64,000 bases of DNA. Origin: Atopsyche davidsoni (taxonomy: Eukaryota > Arthropoda > Insecta > Trichoptera > Hydrobiosidae). The position numbers and the translations under genes were made by a program. The notes under the pieces are model-generated. The model made no database searches, was not told where the DNA came from, and saw only the letters and a program-made list of their open reading frames with translations. Of this stretch, positions 1-12,326 are shown piece by piece. The stretch's first letter is position 1. The number at the start of each line of letters is the position of its first letter. Where the stretch lies: positions 13,635,501-13,699,500 of the forward strand of contig JAILWY010000010.1 of assembly GCA_022113835.1 (NCBI GenBank), given 5' to 3'.

Positions 1-3000
1 TGACATACATTTTCGTATAATATTATTTAGAGCGAAGATTATAAAAAAAACGAATTAAAGCTCTTTTTACTAAGCGAACATAAAATAGCAGAATTTAAAA
101 CCTAATGGATCACATAAATATAAGCATAGAAATTTCTTAGCACAAGTTTGTAGCGTGCTTTATTAGGTAAAACAGGTGAGGTGAAAATGGTGAGACCACT
201 TTAGAATATTAAAGAAGCAGATCTAATATCACGCTCTCGAGACCTCGGTTGCCAAATCCTATCAGAATCGCAGGTGTAACGGATGTTAATCTTAAACTAA
301 AAAATTGAAATGAGCTGTTGATTGAAAAAATACAAAGTTTTCTTAAACTGTAAAAGATTGATAATCGTTGTCAAGTTATAATCATAATAACTCAATCTAC
401 AGTAACTATAAATTTATGAAATAAAAATATATGCAATCTAATTGACAGCAAACCTTCGTTAAGAATACAAACTTTCCTCATCAACTTTACATCCTGCAGA
501 CCTAAGAGAAATGCGAAATTTAATAAAATCGCATTAAGCTCAACAAACTTCCGCCGCGGCGCCAAAACAAAAGTTATCCACTTCCTTGACTTCTCTGGTC
601 CCCGCTTAGTACCTTCATTTTTCAGGATATTGAAAGGTTGACAGAGAAATTTGATTTTAAACATGAAAATAACTACAGCATTTGAATAAGAAATAATTTT
701 GAAAGAAATATATATAAAAAACAACATACAGCCATGTGCTAAAAAAACTGATTAGCAGAATATTTATTCAATTATTTTATAACTGTTGTTGTATTCTGAA
801 TCCCGCAGTCAATCCACAAAATTATAATTATTAAAGTCAGTGTATTTTTATTTTTTTCATAAATGCATTGAGATATCGTTCGTTTTCTCAAATCAGTAGT
901 CTAATTTTGTATTTGCATTACCGTTATACTTTAAAAAAATGTTGAAAAATTCATAATATTCATTTGACAAAAATTAACAACCGTATTGATGTTTAAATAT
1001 TTTTTTAAAGACTAGGTAGAGTATCGACTAATCCAATATATTAAATTTGAACTCACGTTATCTGAATAAAACACCTTTTTTCTAAGTAATAATTTATTGT
1101 CTTATTTTAAACCATGGTTTTAAATAATTTTTCATAATTATATTGACTTATAATAACATTTAATAAACGCTTAAAAAGGCCAAACGTCGGTAAATTTTAA
1201 TATGATAGGAAAACCTCTTTATATTAATACTAAAGTGCACTTCTGCATTGTTGGCGGGTGGCAATATTGACTAGTTCGAAAGCTTCCAGATTAAAGAAGG
1301 AGGCTAAAGAAACTTTCAGATAAATACCGACTGGATGGATCAAAAGTTCCACCGATACAGACTTAATCCCTCTCCAGGCAATATATTTCAGTAAAAGTAG
1401 AACCTGACTCAGAGACGGAACAGTGATATATTTAAGAGAGTTTATAATACTTTCTTAACAAAGGCGATTAAACGAACAACTTAGTAATCTTATTGCGTAA
1501 TTTTGCTATATTGGACATACAGCATAGTTTATAAATGACTTGTAAGATTAAGCAACAATTTTTTTGGATTGTATTATTATTAGGAGCACTTAACTATGCC
1601 AATTTGCCAAACTTAACAAAATTCTCCAATGCATAATTTTGTATGTAAGAAGATATTTTGTTTTAAAAAATGTTAACATTAATTTAATATTTTTTTACAA
1701 GATTTTATTCCCCTTATTATATAAACCAAAATAATAATTTCTTTCAATACAATAACTTTTTTTTAAATTCAATTTAAAATACAATAACTTTACTAGAATA
1801 CAATATTATGTGGCGTATTTTCGATGTCTGAAATATTACAATATATTAATTTGATTAATTTGATTTTCTAAACAGGAATATAATTGTCTATTTATACTTG
1901 AAGGTTACGCTTGACATTTAGAATAGCGCTGTTACCAAATATCCCAGGTAATTTTAACAATTTAAACGTACATTTAAATCTTAATATTCGCAACTAAGAG
2001 CATTTAGCACGGCAAAACAAATTTTGTAGTGTCTCTCAACCGCTTCTAGTGGGAAAAATAATTTTTATTTGCCCCTTCAAAATAATCAGACAAGAAGAAA
2101 ATATTATAATTATTTTGAGTTGAGATTTTTAGATTAGAAATTTTGTACCACTTTAGCAAAACCCTTTTCAATAACGTGTTTTTGGCAAACGAAATTAGTA
2201 ACTAATTTGGTTTTCATAATGTTCCCGTAAATCTTTCAATAAAAGTGCGTATTGGTACTCAAATTTAATATTAATAACTTCAATATAATAAATGTATTCT
2301 CGATTATTTTCAAATAGAAAGAGTTTGTTATTATAAAAACCAAGAATTAGCTGAAATGAACTGAATACATACTAAATGAGAAAAAAATATTATAAGAGGA
2401 AATTAGGGTGAAATATTTTTATTGAATATTGCAAGCGTTGTTTAAATTTTAATACTCGAATGACTTATTAATTAGATTTTCTTTAATTTCACTTTTGTTA
2501 TAAATAATTTAAATGTGTCGATTTTCTAAGTATTACAGTAAAAATGGTTCATAAAAATGTACAAAAATTAATTAAATTTATTTTTTAAAACACGCGTGAG
2601 ATAAATTTAATGGTTGGAAGATATTTTAAATTTCAAATAAGCATCAAAGGAGAATTTTAATTACAATGACCTTTTACTTAATTTAATTCATATTTAGTTC
2701 AAATCAAAACACACGGAGCGAGCTAATATAAAATAACTGGATAAGGTCGAATAGTTTCATGTACGTATGCGTTGCCAATTGTTTCATCGATAGATGTTTA
2801 AGCTGAAAAGTCTCTTGAATTCAAAGTGGAAGACTGCCAAAGGTGGTCAATCGGCTAAAGGCGATTAAAATCAATTCCGCTATTTAGTTTTAAAAAACAA
2901 GAAAACAATGAAAAAACTAAACAATAGAGAGGGAATAAAGAAAACACGATCACTGTGATTGACCTGAAAAAAGAAGAAATATTGAAATATACTAGATTAT

Positions 3001-3220
3001 TTTTAATAATATTTTTTTATAAATGCGCATATTAAGCAGAACGAGCATCCAAAAATTCATATTTTACTGACTGCTATATTCGAGATTTTACTGGTTTTCA
3101 AACCATGGTTTTGTTTAGTGAAGCTAGAAAAAATATCATGTTTCAGGAACTGGCACTAAAAGGTACGATTTTCTGGAAATATCTACTGACGTCCAACTAC
3201 CGGACAAAGGAGACAGAAAA
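1..3220. other. AT-rich noncoding stretch
   Basis: I see no supported gene here. A minus-strand open frame of 111 codons (392-727) crosses a small GC-elevated patch at about 545-610 (GCCGCGGCGCC core), but its predicted protein is low in structure and matches no family I know. The remainder is A+T-rich with scattered poly-A and poly-T runs and no clear repeat boundary. Confidence 0.6.
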
Positions 3221-3339
3221 ATCCCAATTTAAGTATAATTCGTTACTATTCCGTGTATTTTTGGTCTTTGGATGAAAACTTTCGATATTCGCAGGCAGAG
3301 TAAAGCTTGCGGGTCGGTTAGATTAGTTTTTATTGATGC

Positions 3340-3570
3340 GTAAAGTTTTAGCGGTGGTAAATATTCCATTATAATGACGTTAGTGTGTCTTGGCGGCGCA
3401 GCGGGGTGGGCGGCTACCCCACCGTGTAAGTTTGAGGGGCGCTGGAGTGAAAGTTTCGGCGACACAGTGTAAGTTCCGCTTACTCCAGGGATTCCGCAGC
3501 CTACACGGCGCTCGCCGGGTGCTCTATACTGCGGCCATACAGGGTGACAAACAACGAGCAGCAACTCATG
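3340..3570. other. GC-rich island with two consensus splice donors
   Basis: This is an abrupt GC- and CpG-rich block in AT-rich DNA. On the plus strand it holds two perfect GTAAGT donor words, at about 3426 and 3470, and a short ATG frame starting near 3374 (MTLVCLGGAAGWAATPP, stop after about 33 codons). On the minus strand it sits inside the longest open frame of the window (3229-3711, 160 codons). That frame's product has no recognisable domain, and its length is helped by GC-rich, stop-poor DNA. The block could be a first exon with its promoter, a conserved noncoding element, or both. I cannot choose from sequence alone. Confidence 0.35.
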
Positions 3571-3876
3571 TATAACGATACGTAAATGTTTCACTGATAC
3601 TGATTTTTTTTCTAAGCGCGTATATAAGCAGATTATATTTATATTGCTCGTGTGAATCATGTGTGTTTTAGATATAATATTGTGTATTATAGAAAGTTCA
3701 GTCACTGGCATAAGCAGTTTTTAAAACATTTGTGTTTAAAAAGGCCGAAAGAAGAAACATACGGATGTTTAAAGATAATAGAACACACATAAAGCTTTAT
3801 TGGGCAGCTATTTATATAAACTAGGCAGGCAAGTCTGAAGAGGGGTATTTTGATCGCATCCACTCTTTAATAACAA

Positions 3877-3907
3877 GATATAAGTTCGATTCGAACCTTA
3901 TAAGATC
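3877..3907. repeat. imperfect palindrome around TTCGATTCGAA
   Basis: The sequence from GATATAAGTTCGA to the complementary TCGAACCTTATAAGATC can fold as a short hairpin with bulges. On the minus strand it includes GGTTCGAATC, which resembles a pol III B box. No A box or acceptor stem accompanies it, so I do not call a tRNA. Confidence 0.35.
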
Positions 3908-3909
3908 TG

Positions 3910-6070
3910 TGCCCTCCTTAATCCTTTCCTAGATTCTTCGTGTTGTTTACTCCACTCTAAAATGTTGATGTCTCCTAAACGAGGACTAAAATTTAAATTT
4001 TTGCAATGGATTCAGTATAAAGTAAATGTTTATAAACAAACATATTTCCAAACAATATTTTTCTTTATGATATTTTATGAAAATAAATATTGTGAAATAA
4101 CTACTATTTTCATGATATAAATATACTTTTATAAAAAAATTACATTATGTTAGTGTATGTTTTTATGTAAAAAGCATAACTAAATTGCGTACATACCTAG
4201 AAACATTCTGTATAGAGCGTACAGGTGTCAGTAAGAAGTTTATCGTCTCATACATGTACATCAAATTATAATCTATAAGAGTGTTCAGGCCCCTTCACGA
4301 AAGGAGATCAAAGTGATTGTAAACACTGATAATGCTATTAGAATAATTATAAATTTTCTCAACTTTATTCGCTCGTAATAGCACGCCCGGACGGGTTAGA
4401 AGATTATCATCTCTAAAGTTTATTTCGTGCCTAGCTTTTAATTCGAAACTGAATCCCCACATGAACACCTACTAGCATAATCATCACCATCGTTTTTCCA
4501 AATATTAGGGTTGCTTGAAAAGTTTTTTTTATTAAGTATTACTGACATTTTAATTGAAATTCTAAAATTATCGAAGATAAAAGACTGAGATTTTGAATAT
4601 AGCTATTGGCTGGAAAAATATTTAATTGGGTAAGTTTTAGCCAGCCGATGAAACGACAAAGGAAGAGAACCATTGGAAAGTCCCTTGCTCCGATAGAGTT
4701 TCCTGCATCTGCGTCAAACTTTTAATTCAATACGAATAAAGGTTCTACGTCATTAAATAAACGTTGAATAGTGTTTGATCAAGAGCGCTGGGCAACGACT
4801 TTGCCAATGCAAATGCACAGTAGCGAGCCTGAAAGTGGGGTGCAGTTTATAAAAAAGTTTTATTTCAAAGCTAAACAATGTAGTTTTCCGAAGAAAGTTG
4901 CCTCTGTTATCAAGGACTATTGTATTGCAAAAAATGATAAAATAATATTAGAAAAATATTAGAGTACGACAGACAATTACAATTTTTCGTTCAAAGTAAT
5001 ATTGAAATAAACTGTCATTTCTAAATTGTTTATATTTCTTGAGAATGAGTATAAAATTAAGGACTGTGTTCATTAGAGTTTTTATAAATCGTAATATAAT
5101 CGTTATTTTTGTGAATCGATTTTTAATTTTGAGTTTATTTTTACATTGCAATGTGGTTGAAAATAAAATCCCTCGCCAAATGCACAGTAAAATATTTATA
5201 TATATACACGTAGAGTCCCTCGACAAATTTAGCATTCCCTAAAAAAGTAATACTTTCGAGAAACGATTTAAATCGCCTCTTAACGTCGAATAAGCCATGC
5301 CGGTCTGTACTGAAATACCTTTGAGACGCTAGCGATTAAAATACCTTTGATAGTGCAACTCTTCGTTACCTGACTATGGTGGAGATTACAAACAATTTAA
5401 CTTGCTAATTCGTAATTTCCATTTGTAAGAGTTTCAACCCTTGCGATTCCGCTGTTAAGCCAGCGGATCAACACCTTGGGGTAGTAAGCTTTCTGAGTGT
5501 TGATCCATTTTGCTGCTAAACTATTTTACATTGATTAATAAAGGTATCGCAAGTTTCAATACCAGCAAAAAGTTTGTGGTTTTAAGAAATAATAAAACTG
5601 TTTTTATTTAAAAGCAATATAAAACATGGAGGTTTAGTTTTAAGATTAGTACATATATGTTTACGGTAAAGTAGAAAGATGGAAAAATAATTCGGTCTGT
5701 TTTGAATTGTAGGGTTCACGAGTGTATTTTATATAATTTTTTTAATAATTAATGTTGTACCGTGTGACTTCACAAAGTATATTACTTGTGAATATTAAAG
5801 TTTCACATTATTTTTTATAGCAAATACAGCAAAACTTTTGCTTAACTTGAATGTTCAATCAAACAAAATTACTGAGTAGTTTGTTTCTGTAAAAATTCTA
5901 ATTTATGTTTAAAAAATACGTATATTTAAATAAAAAAATGAATTGGAATTTTCATTAATCCAATCAAGAAAATCTATTAGTGAAATAACTCCCGACAAGT
6001 CAACATATAAAAAAATTATTAAATTTTACCTAATAAAGTCATTACTAATTCACAAAGTTTATTCATATAG
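3910..6070. other. AT-rich stretch, no supported gene
   Basis: A 63-codon frame at 4771-4962 starts with GTG and another at 5039-5242 overlaps an antisense frame. Neither has a recognisable motif. A duplicated 12-mer, AAATACCTTTGA, occurs at 5313-5324 and 5339-5350. A 10-bp inverted repeat (GGATCAACAC at 5465-5474, GTGTTGATCC at 5497-5506) encloses a 22-nt loop. Otherwise I see nothing. Confidence 0.5.
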
Positions 6071-6079
6071 CAGGTGTAA

Positions 6080-6300
6080 GGGTAGTATAATTTCTAGCGT
6101 ACGTTTCTCTGAAGGTAAATTGTTTGTTTGCTTGGAGGCCTTCGTCGAAGATTAGTTCGTCTTACATGAAGATTGCTGCTACTTTTGTTTGTTCGGGACA
6201 GTCTCCTTCCTAACGCACCACACGGTCGGACACTTGCCAGGGCCATTCTGATATGTAATGTGAATTTACTGCCTATCCCGTGAAACCGACAAGAATACAC
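6080..6300. other. GC-elevated island
   Basis: About 200 bp of near-balanced composition lies between AT-rich flanks and is open on both strands over short distances (plus frame ending 6155, minus frame 6094-6300). The products look unrelated to any family I know. It could be a conserved noncoding element or an unrecognised exon. No convincing paired splice sites were found. Confidence 0.3.
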
Positions 6301-7499
6301 ACCGAAGCAAACTTCACAAATATACCTCAGTTTCTTTATTAATTTTACAGTACCACAATACTACATAGGTTGATAAAATCGTGCTTGTAGTTCTAGCAAA
6401 AGTATTAACAATGTTTGAATATTTGTAAATAACACGCAGTTATTTTTTTCAACTAACATTTAAATTGTATATAATATAATACAGTTTGTATAGTATTAGA
6501 TTGATAATTAAATATTGTTTATAATGTCAAATTAAATTTATTTTACAATTTTTAAATAAAAAGGTTGTCATATTCAGATTTGTAGAGTTCAAAGAATTAC
6601 AAAATATGTATTTAAAGTTTAAGCTTCAAATTAAAATCATTGACATTTTAAATATATGCTTCGCAACCCTAATGTAACAAAGTTGTAAGTATACCTTATT
6701 CTTGTAATATCGTCGGGCTTTACAGGTACTTACGTTTGTCATATTGGAATGAGTCAGAATTTTAACGTGATAAACTTTCTGTTAAAACGACGTTGTTATG
6801 TACGCGATAGAAGTTTTTATGATAATTTCCTTTGTTGATAAAATACGTAATAATTACAACTTTGGACACTAGTCTGAATTTTCTAAGCAGTATGAAATCG
6901 TTTTATGTTTTGCGCACTTACTCATTCATATTGTATGTATTTTTGCGTATAATTATTTTTTAAATATATTATTAAAGAATCAGTTGTAAAATGAAGATAT
7001 AAATAGTTATTTAAAACTAATTAAAATAAAATTTCATATGAATAAGTATTTCTCACGAGGGCATCTGAATTTTTACATTTTTCTATATTGATAGAGAGAA
7101 ATGTATTTTTATTTCTTTTACTACAACTAAAACTGACGAGTTCGCCTAAATTATTATAATTAATTCTAACATAGCAACAATTTAGCCTCTTGAATTCAAT
7201 GTTTATTTTTACATCGACTGTCAAAGCTATTGTACCAACCTCGGCAGAGGAAAACGGCAATTCCAACAGAACTTCGGGACAAGCAATATCGTCCTAACTA
7301 CAAGCGCGCCAAAGCATCTGCAGTTCTAACGACCTACCAAATGGTTCTCTTCATTCTTCATCCAAGTTTATTATTATTACAATGAAAAATAGGCATATTT
7401 TAAGGGATTACAACCCTTAAATTCATTGCATAAAGCCCGGATGATATCAATTAGTTTGAATAGGTTACCATTACCCCAAATTGCCTTAAATGACCGAAC

Positions 7500-7575
7500 A
7501 TAGTGCGGAAATGACAAGACATTGTTCAATAATGACCAGGCATTGTAAAATTAAATGGCTCGCATTCCGCACTAT
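7500..7575. promoter_or_regulatory. inverted repeat enclosing SOX/homeodomain-like words
   Basis: An 11-bp perfect inverted repeat (ATAGTGCGGAA at 7500-7510, TTCCGCACTAT at 7565-7575) encloses 54 bp. The enclosed DNA contains ACATTGTTCAATAATG, with a SOX-type ATTGTT core and a Hox-like AATAATG, and then CATTGTAAAATTAAATGG. Dense binding words inside a symmetrical frame suggest a regulatory element. The motif identities are inferred from consensus words only. Confidence 0.35.
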
Positions 7576-7690
7576 ATAAACGGCAAAAAATATACTCAGG
7601 GAACGAACCCCGTCACGCAGAGAACGGAGCGAGACCCTCCGAGGAATTTGAAGACTGCCGTAATAACGCGATGCTACTTAGAAGGCTTTG
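7571..7690 (+). promoter_or_regulatory. candidate TATA core promoter
   Basis: TATATAAACGG (from 7573) directly follows the SOX-like inverted repeat. An initiator-like ACTCAGG has its A at 7598, about 25 bp downstream of the TATA start. That spacing is slightly short for an arthropod TATA promoter. The downstream 90 bp is GC-elevated and contains a 17-codon ATG frame (MLLRRLCGDSDTTKLNF). No downstream exon could be tied to it, so the call is tentative. Confidence 0.25.
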
Positions 7691-7737
7691 CGGAGATTCT
7701 GATACCACAAAATTAAATTTTTAATCCGTCGTTTTCC

Positions 7738-7778
7738 TACCCCCGAAACTGGAATAATTCCAATTTCGCGGGGAGGTA
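7738..7778. repeat. GC-capped hairpin
   Basis: The odd palindrome TGGAATAATTCCA is flanked by CCCCGAAAC on the left and ATTTCGCGGGG on the right. Together they make a stable stem of roughly 18 bp with a small bulge, immediately after the GC-elevated block at 7.6 kb. It might be a protein-binding palindrome or an RNA hairpin in a transcript from that block. Function is unknown. Confidence 0.45.
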
Positions 7779-7789
7779 AATCTTAATAT

Positions 7790-8200
7790 TTAATATAATC
7801 ATTATTTTAAAAATAAAACTTGTCTTGAATGCAAAGGAAACGCCCAAGATTAATATTAATATATTTTCCATTTGAAAAATGCACGATGTTATTATAATCA
7901 ATTATTTTTTTAATCATAGATAATAATTTAACTTTTATTTAAATATTAATATTGTATGAACGTAATAAAAAACTCTGTTTTATTTAATTGAAAATGAAAA
8001 ATACTAGCGAAATAATAAAAGAAAACCAAAAAGATGTAGAATTATATTAAATTAATATTTGTCTATTATTTTTGTTTAAATTAAAAAAAATAGCTATTTA
8101 TTAATCAATTTAAATGATAAAAGAAACGTTGAATATATTTTGATAAGCATCATATTTCGTAACGGATTTTCATATAAATTTAGAAATAACCCAAAAAATC
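7790..8200. other. AT-rich noncoding stretch
   Basis: Almost pure A+T with runs of A and T. I see no frame, repeat unit or motif worth naming. Confidence 0.6.
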
Positions 8201-8204
8201 ATAA

Positions 8205-8455
8205 TAGCCTTTCAGCGCGGGAGGAAAGCCGAGAACGATTAATACCCAAAATCAAACTGTTAGGATAGAAGGGGATGCTTTGGAAAACAAAGAAATCTCC
8301 TGCTGGAAAATCGGTCGAAAATTACCTCCCCCCAATATATATATATATATATTTATACGCCCGAAAACAACCCTTTCAAATAATTCGCGCTTGCCTCGCA
8401 GGCCGTAAAGTACCCCCGGTCTAATTTATGCTGAGTCCTACCCTCGCTCGGTTTT
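8205..8455. other. GC-elevated patches around a short TA tract
   Basis: Two GC-elevated patches (about 8205-8235 and 8350-8455) flank (TA)8 at about 8336-8351. The second carries an acceptor-like GCTTGCCTCGCAG ending near 8401, but no open frame or donor completes an exon. It is probably noncoding. Confidence 0.3.
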
Positions 8456-8534
8456 TTTTTAAATTTATTTATTTGGTCGCTTCTGCACTTAGCTGCTTTA
8501 TTTCAATAATTTTGAAATGGATCATAGCTTTATA

Positions 8535-8535
8535 T

Positions 8536-8602
<67 letters not shown>
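8535..8602. repeat. (TG)/(TA)n microsatellite
   Basis: A compound dinucleotide repeat starts with TATGTATGTGTG and continues as about 28 uninterrupted TA units. The 74-codon frame across it (8428-8652) is an artefact of the repeat. Confidence 0.95.
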
Positions 8603-8608
<6 letters not shown>

Positions 8609-8609
8609 T

Positions 8610-9600
8610 TTTTAACACATTAATGATATTCATACAGAGTCTGGATATATAGTTTTTCTATGATATTTATTTTAACTGACGGAATCCTTTAAGGTTTAAG
8701 TTTTTACAGCTGTAAAGAGATCGTTGATTATACCTGGAAAATACTAAAAAGACTAAATTTGTTCCAAAAAATGGTAGTGATTTATTTGTTTGAAATTAGG
8801 TTTTTGTTATGTCAGTGCCCGTTTTTATTATTTTGAGAGATATATAAGGAAATATAAGGAAACCAAACATATCCGGTGAATGAAAAATATCCTTGCTTAA
8901 AATGGCGGTTTTGCTTTCAGCCGATACTAAGTCAGCAATACAGAACATTATTTTACTAGGTGATCTAGTCTTCAATGTTGCATAAAATCCATAAAGAGTT
9001 TACTACCCACAACAATTAAGGTCAACTGTTTTAATGAGATCAAAAAGATAATAAGAATATGTGTACTTATTTGTGTTATCACCACTATTAAATTAATTTA
9101 TATATACTTAAAGCGAGTTTATTTTTTTCAAATATCTCAATAGTTACTAGTAGTATTTATAATAAGTAACAATAATACAAACTATGGAGAATCTATATGA
9201 TGTCAGATATTAAAGGTTTTTTGAAAGATTCTTATAATTTGTAAATGATTTCGCTAAAAAAGCATATCTAGTAGTTTAATATTATATTATAGAAATATAT
9301 ATTTATTCAAATATTTTTAAGTGTGTTTTTTCTTTAAACAATTTACAGTTTCATGATTGACCATTTGTTCAAAGAAATCTGGAAATTTTCGACACTGCAT
9401 GGAAATTTGTTATTTCGACCAATATATTCTTAATAAAACTAATCATGCGAAATGTGCATTACCATTATTGTTTAATATTTCAAATAGAATAAAATATTTG
9501 GGTGATTTTTTCACATGTTACAGTATTTTATTCTATATAAAATATTAAAATGGAATTCCACCAAGTACTCTCGGTCAAAAATATTGATTATTTATTATAG
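8610..9600. other. AT-rich noncoding stretch
   Basis: No supported gene. A 63-codon frame at 9357-9548 lies in AT-rich DNA and looks like chance. Confidence 0.55.
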
Positions 9601-9639
9601 TTTAAAACGAAAAACGATGATGTATTCGCACTTTTCGAC

Positions 9640-9900
9640 CAGATGGCTTGTGTTGAGCGACCATTTTGCTCCGATAACTCAATGGTAGAGGGATAGGGCC
9701 CTATCCAACAGATGATTTCCAGTTTTTTATGGGCGCAATCTCAGATATTCCGACGTTCCGGCCTGCTTCCGCCCTCGGCCTGTTTTTGGAATCCTTAATT
9801 TAGTGGCGGGCGCCCGCGAAAATTGGCAAATCGAAGGACGCATCCTGAGAACGTCACGTGACTTATCGAGCGACTAATTCCAGCGAGGTTTTCGGTAAGG
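9640..9900. other. GC-elevated island with E-box and splice-like ends
   Basis: A 250-bp balanced-composition block. Its left edge has CTTTTCGACCAG followed by ATGGCTTGTGTTGAG, which opens a 17-codon frame. It contains CACGTGAC (E-box) near 9855, and a donor-like GTAAGG lies near 9894. A perfect 16-bp palindrome, GGATAGGGCCCTATCC, is at 9691-9706. The words CCGATAACTCAATGGTAGAG look like a tRNA D-arm/A box, but no T-arm follows. Candidate regulatory element or noncoding exon. Confidence 0.3.
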
Positions 9901-9909
9901 ACTTAAGTA

Positions 9910-10975
9910 ATCTGGAAGAAAAGGCCATTTTTTTAAATCAAGAGAAATCCTTTCTGAAAACATTAACATATTGAACGATTTTGCATTAGTGTTAGTGAAG
10001 GAGCTCTGATTTTACTTTGTCTATAGTTTTAATATCTCATGACGATAAACTTGATTTTTATTTCATTAATAATATTTATAATAATATAAAGGAGATGTAA
10101 TTTTGTAGTAATTAATTTATCAAATTTTGTTTATATTAAATACCCGTTAGCCTGCCAAATCTAAAATATTGAATGTTTTTTAGTTTTGTTTTAAATAAAA
10201 ACAAAAAAGTCGAAGTTAACATAGAATTTGTTTAAATATTAAAGATAAATTTGTTGTATTATCTCGGAAACGATAACTAATTTTAAATAAACTAATTTAA
10301 ATAAAAAATTTAATTTATAATATCCAAAACTAAGAAGCAATTATTATCACTTCAAATGATTTCGCGTGTCCATGTTGTTCGATCAAGAATTATTAATTTG
10401 TGAATAAATTTCTGTCATATATTTAATGCCATAAAAGGTTTCAAAGTAAATAATTAAGTGAGTCAAAGCAAGAATTTAAGGAGTAAGAGCGAAGTAGTCT
10501 GGTAATTTGAGCTTTAAGAAAATTGTGTGCTATTAATATCAGCAAAATTTAATTTCATCCAAAAATGACCACCAGAAGTGAAAATTAATTGAAGGGTATT
10601 ATAGTTTAATTATTGGATATTAGAGTTTAAATTTTTAGTGGTATCAAAAGTACATCGTTATTTATTTATTTGATGATAAGCGCTATTTATTCATGATACT
10701 TTTCGTTAGCATTTCATAGATTTCACCGTAACTAAAAATGAAAAACTAAACTTGTTCATTGGTAAGACTTTAAAATTTTAAATAATTATTTTCACGCATT
10801 CTTTTGTTTATAAACTATTACAGTAAAATAAATCTATAAGACAAAGATAATAATATTATAGAAGTATTAAATAAAGATATGAAATACTTAATAAAAAAAG
10901 GCTTTTGTATAGCTAATAAATTGAACAAAAACCTAATTTCTGGCAATTAAATAGTTTTGCGCAATAAAAAATACA
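9910..10975. other. AT-rich noncoding stretch
   Basis: Long A+T-rich sequence with short direct repetitions of AAATAAAC-like words. I see no gene, hairpin or mobile-element end. Confidence 0.55.
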
Positions 10976-10982
10976 TCAAATG

Positions 10983-11024
10983 ATTTGAACCTACATCTCC
11001 AAGCTTGGAGATGTGGGTTCAAAT
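10983..11024. repeat. 42-bp near-perfect palindrome with T-arm-like half
   Basis: The two 21-nt arms meet at the AAGCTT centre (11003/11004) and differ at one position. The right arm plus the next bases read GTGGGTTCAAATCCTAC, which matches a tRNA T-arm: a 5-bp stem with one G-U pair, a TTCAAAT loop and a B-box word. No D-arm or anticodon arm lies upstream. This is either a tRNA-derived fragment that became inverted or a SINE relic. Confidence 0.55.
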
Positions 11025-11029
11025 CCTAC

Positions 11030-12320
11030 ACAAGTCACAATTATATTTTTCTGAAAGTTTCATTGAATCATTTTCAATATGTGAAAAAAATATGCCTAGT
11101 CATATTATTTATTATTATTATTTGAGATTAAATTCACATCTCTTCTATGCATTGACAACATCATAAAAATACGCTTAGTTAATTTACAATATTTATTAGA
11201 TTTTTTGAATTTTTCTTAAAAACAACAGTTTATTTTAGCTCATTTAGCTCACAGCACTATAATAACATGAATGTATTATTTTATCATTAAAATTTAAATA
11301 TTAACTGGAAAACCTCACAAAAAGTTTATCCATATGAGATCCCAAGCCAAAACGCACTCTTGATACGTGTTTGTATCTATTGTAGATAAACTATCGATTG
11401 AATTCATCACATGGACACCAGACTGAATCAATACTTTCATCTTAAAGTTCTATGCAGCAGCAAACTTTGTGCGGATATTGTCATTTTTTAACAATCTTCG
11501 AAAAAGGTCCGTTTTAAGGAATAAACTGTCTCTTGGTATAAAACCCAATCGAATCGGTAGGCGTTCATGAACCTCCAGCAAAGTAAATGAAGAATCTTTT
11601 TAATGATCTTGGTTCATCATAGAGGCTGGTGGCCTCATTTATTTTAACAGTATTAAAGGCCAAAATTGCGGTCCTTATTAGATTAATGTGGTGAGTATTG
11701 CAATTATTATCAACACAATTTAGAAAAATATTATGTTCTTGAGCTTATAATGAAAATTAGATAATGACATTAGTCCCTTTCGTTACGATCTCTGGGTGAA
11801 AAATATATTTTGTGAGTTCCTTGGAGTACTTTATTTTATTTTTTTCCCAAAACACCCTGAAAGTTTGGCTCGTTAGGACTAGCGTGCGTTTTACAGCTCA
11901 TGTTTTTTAACCCCTACAGTAGAGCAAAAATTGAATTAGCTTTGGTGAAAAAATCATTCTACACTTAATCATAATTACAATCTTATGTGTGCTTTTACCT
12001 TTCTTCCAATTGTATTTTTGATACAGCTTTAGTTCAGTATAATTAATAAAATAATTTTAAAACACTAAAAGATCATCACTAAAAGAATTATCAAAGCAGT
12101 CGACATTCAAATTTGGCAGAGTTATACTTTTACGTATTTATAAATTTATTTTCCAGCGAGTACTTAGCGGAATACCATTTCAATATTTTTTAAAAAATAC
12201 TTTTGTAATTTTTATACTTGTTTAATTTTATTGGTTTAACCACCTGAAACACATTAAATCTCTCTCTATTAACCAATACTTCTCCTTTAAACAATGGTTG
12301 ACTTGATTAAATGAAATCAT
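11030..12320. other. unannotated stretch, mostly AT-rich
   Basis: The part between 11330 and 11660 is slightly less AT-rich and looks like decayed unique or mobile DNA. Its minus strand gives short protein-like runs but no family I recognise. The rest shows nothing definable. Confidence 0.45.
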
Positions 12321-12326
12321 CACTTC

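Noticed and set aside
392..727. 111-codon minus-strand gene
   Set aside because: Phenylalanine/isoleucine/lysine-rich product, no domain, no splice or promoter context. Length is compatible with chance in this much sequence.
4771..4962. Small CDS
   Set aside because: GTG start, no recognisable motif and no flanking splice or promoter signal.
8428..8652. Protein with Tyr-Ile repeats
   Set aside because: Encoded by the (TA)n microsatellite. The same applies to frames at 17185-17460 and 54033-54245.
9670..9740. tRNA gene
   Set aside because: GATAACTCAATGGTAGAG resembles a D-arm/A box and the next bases form a stem, but the loop has six bases, there is no T-arm or B box, and the acceptor ends do not pair.
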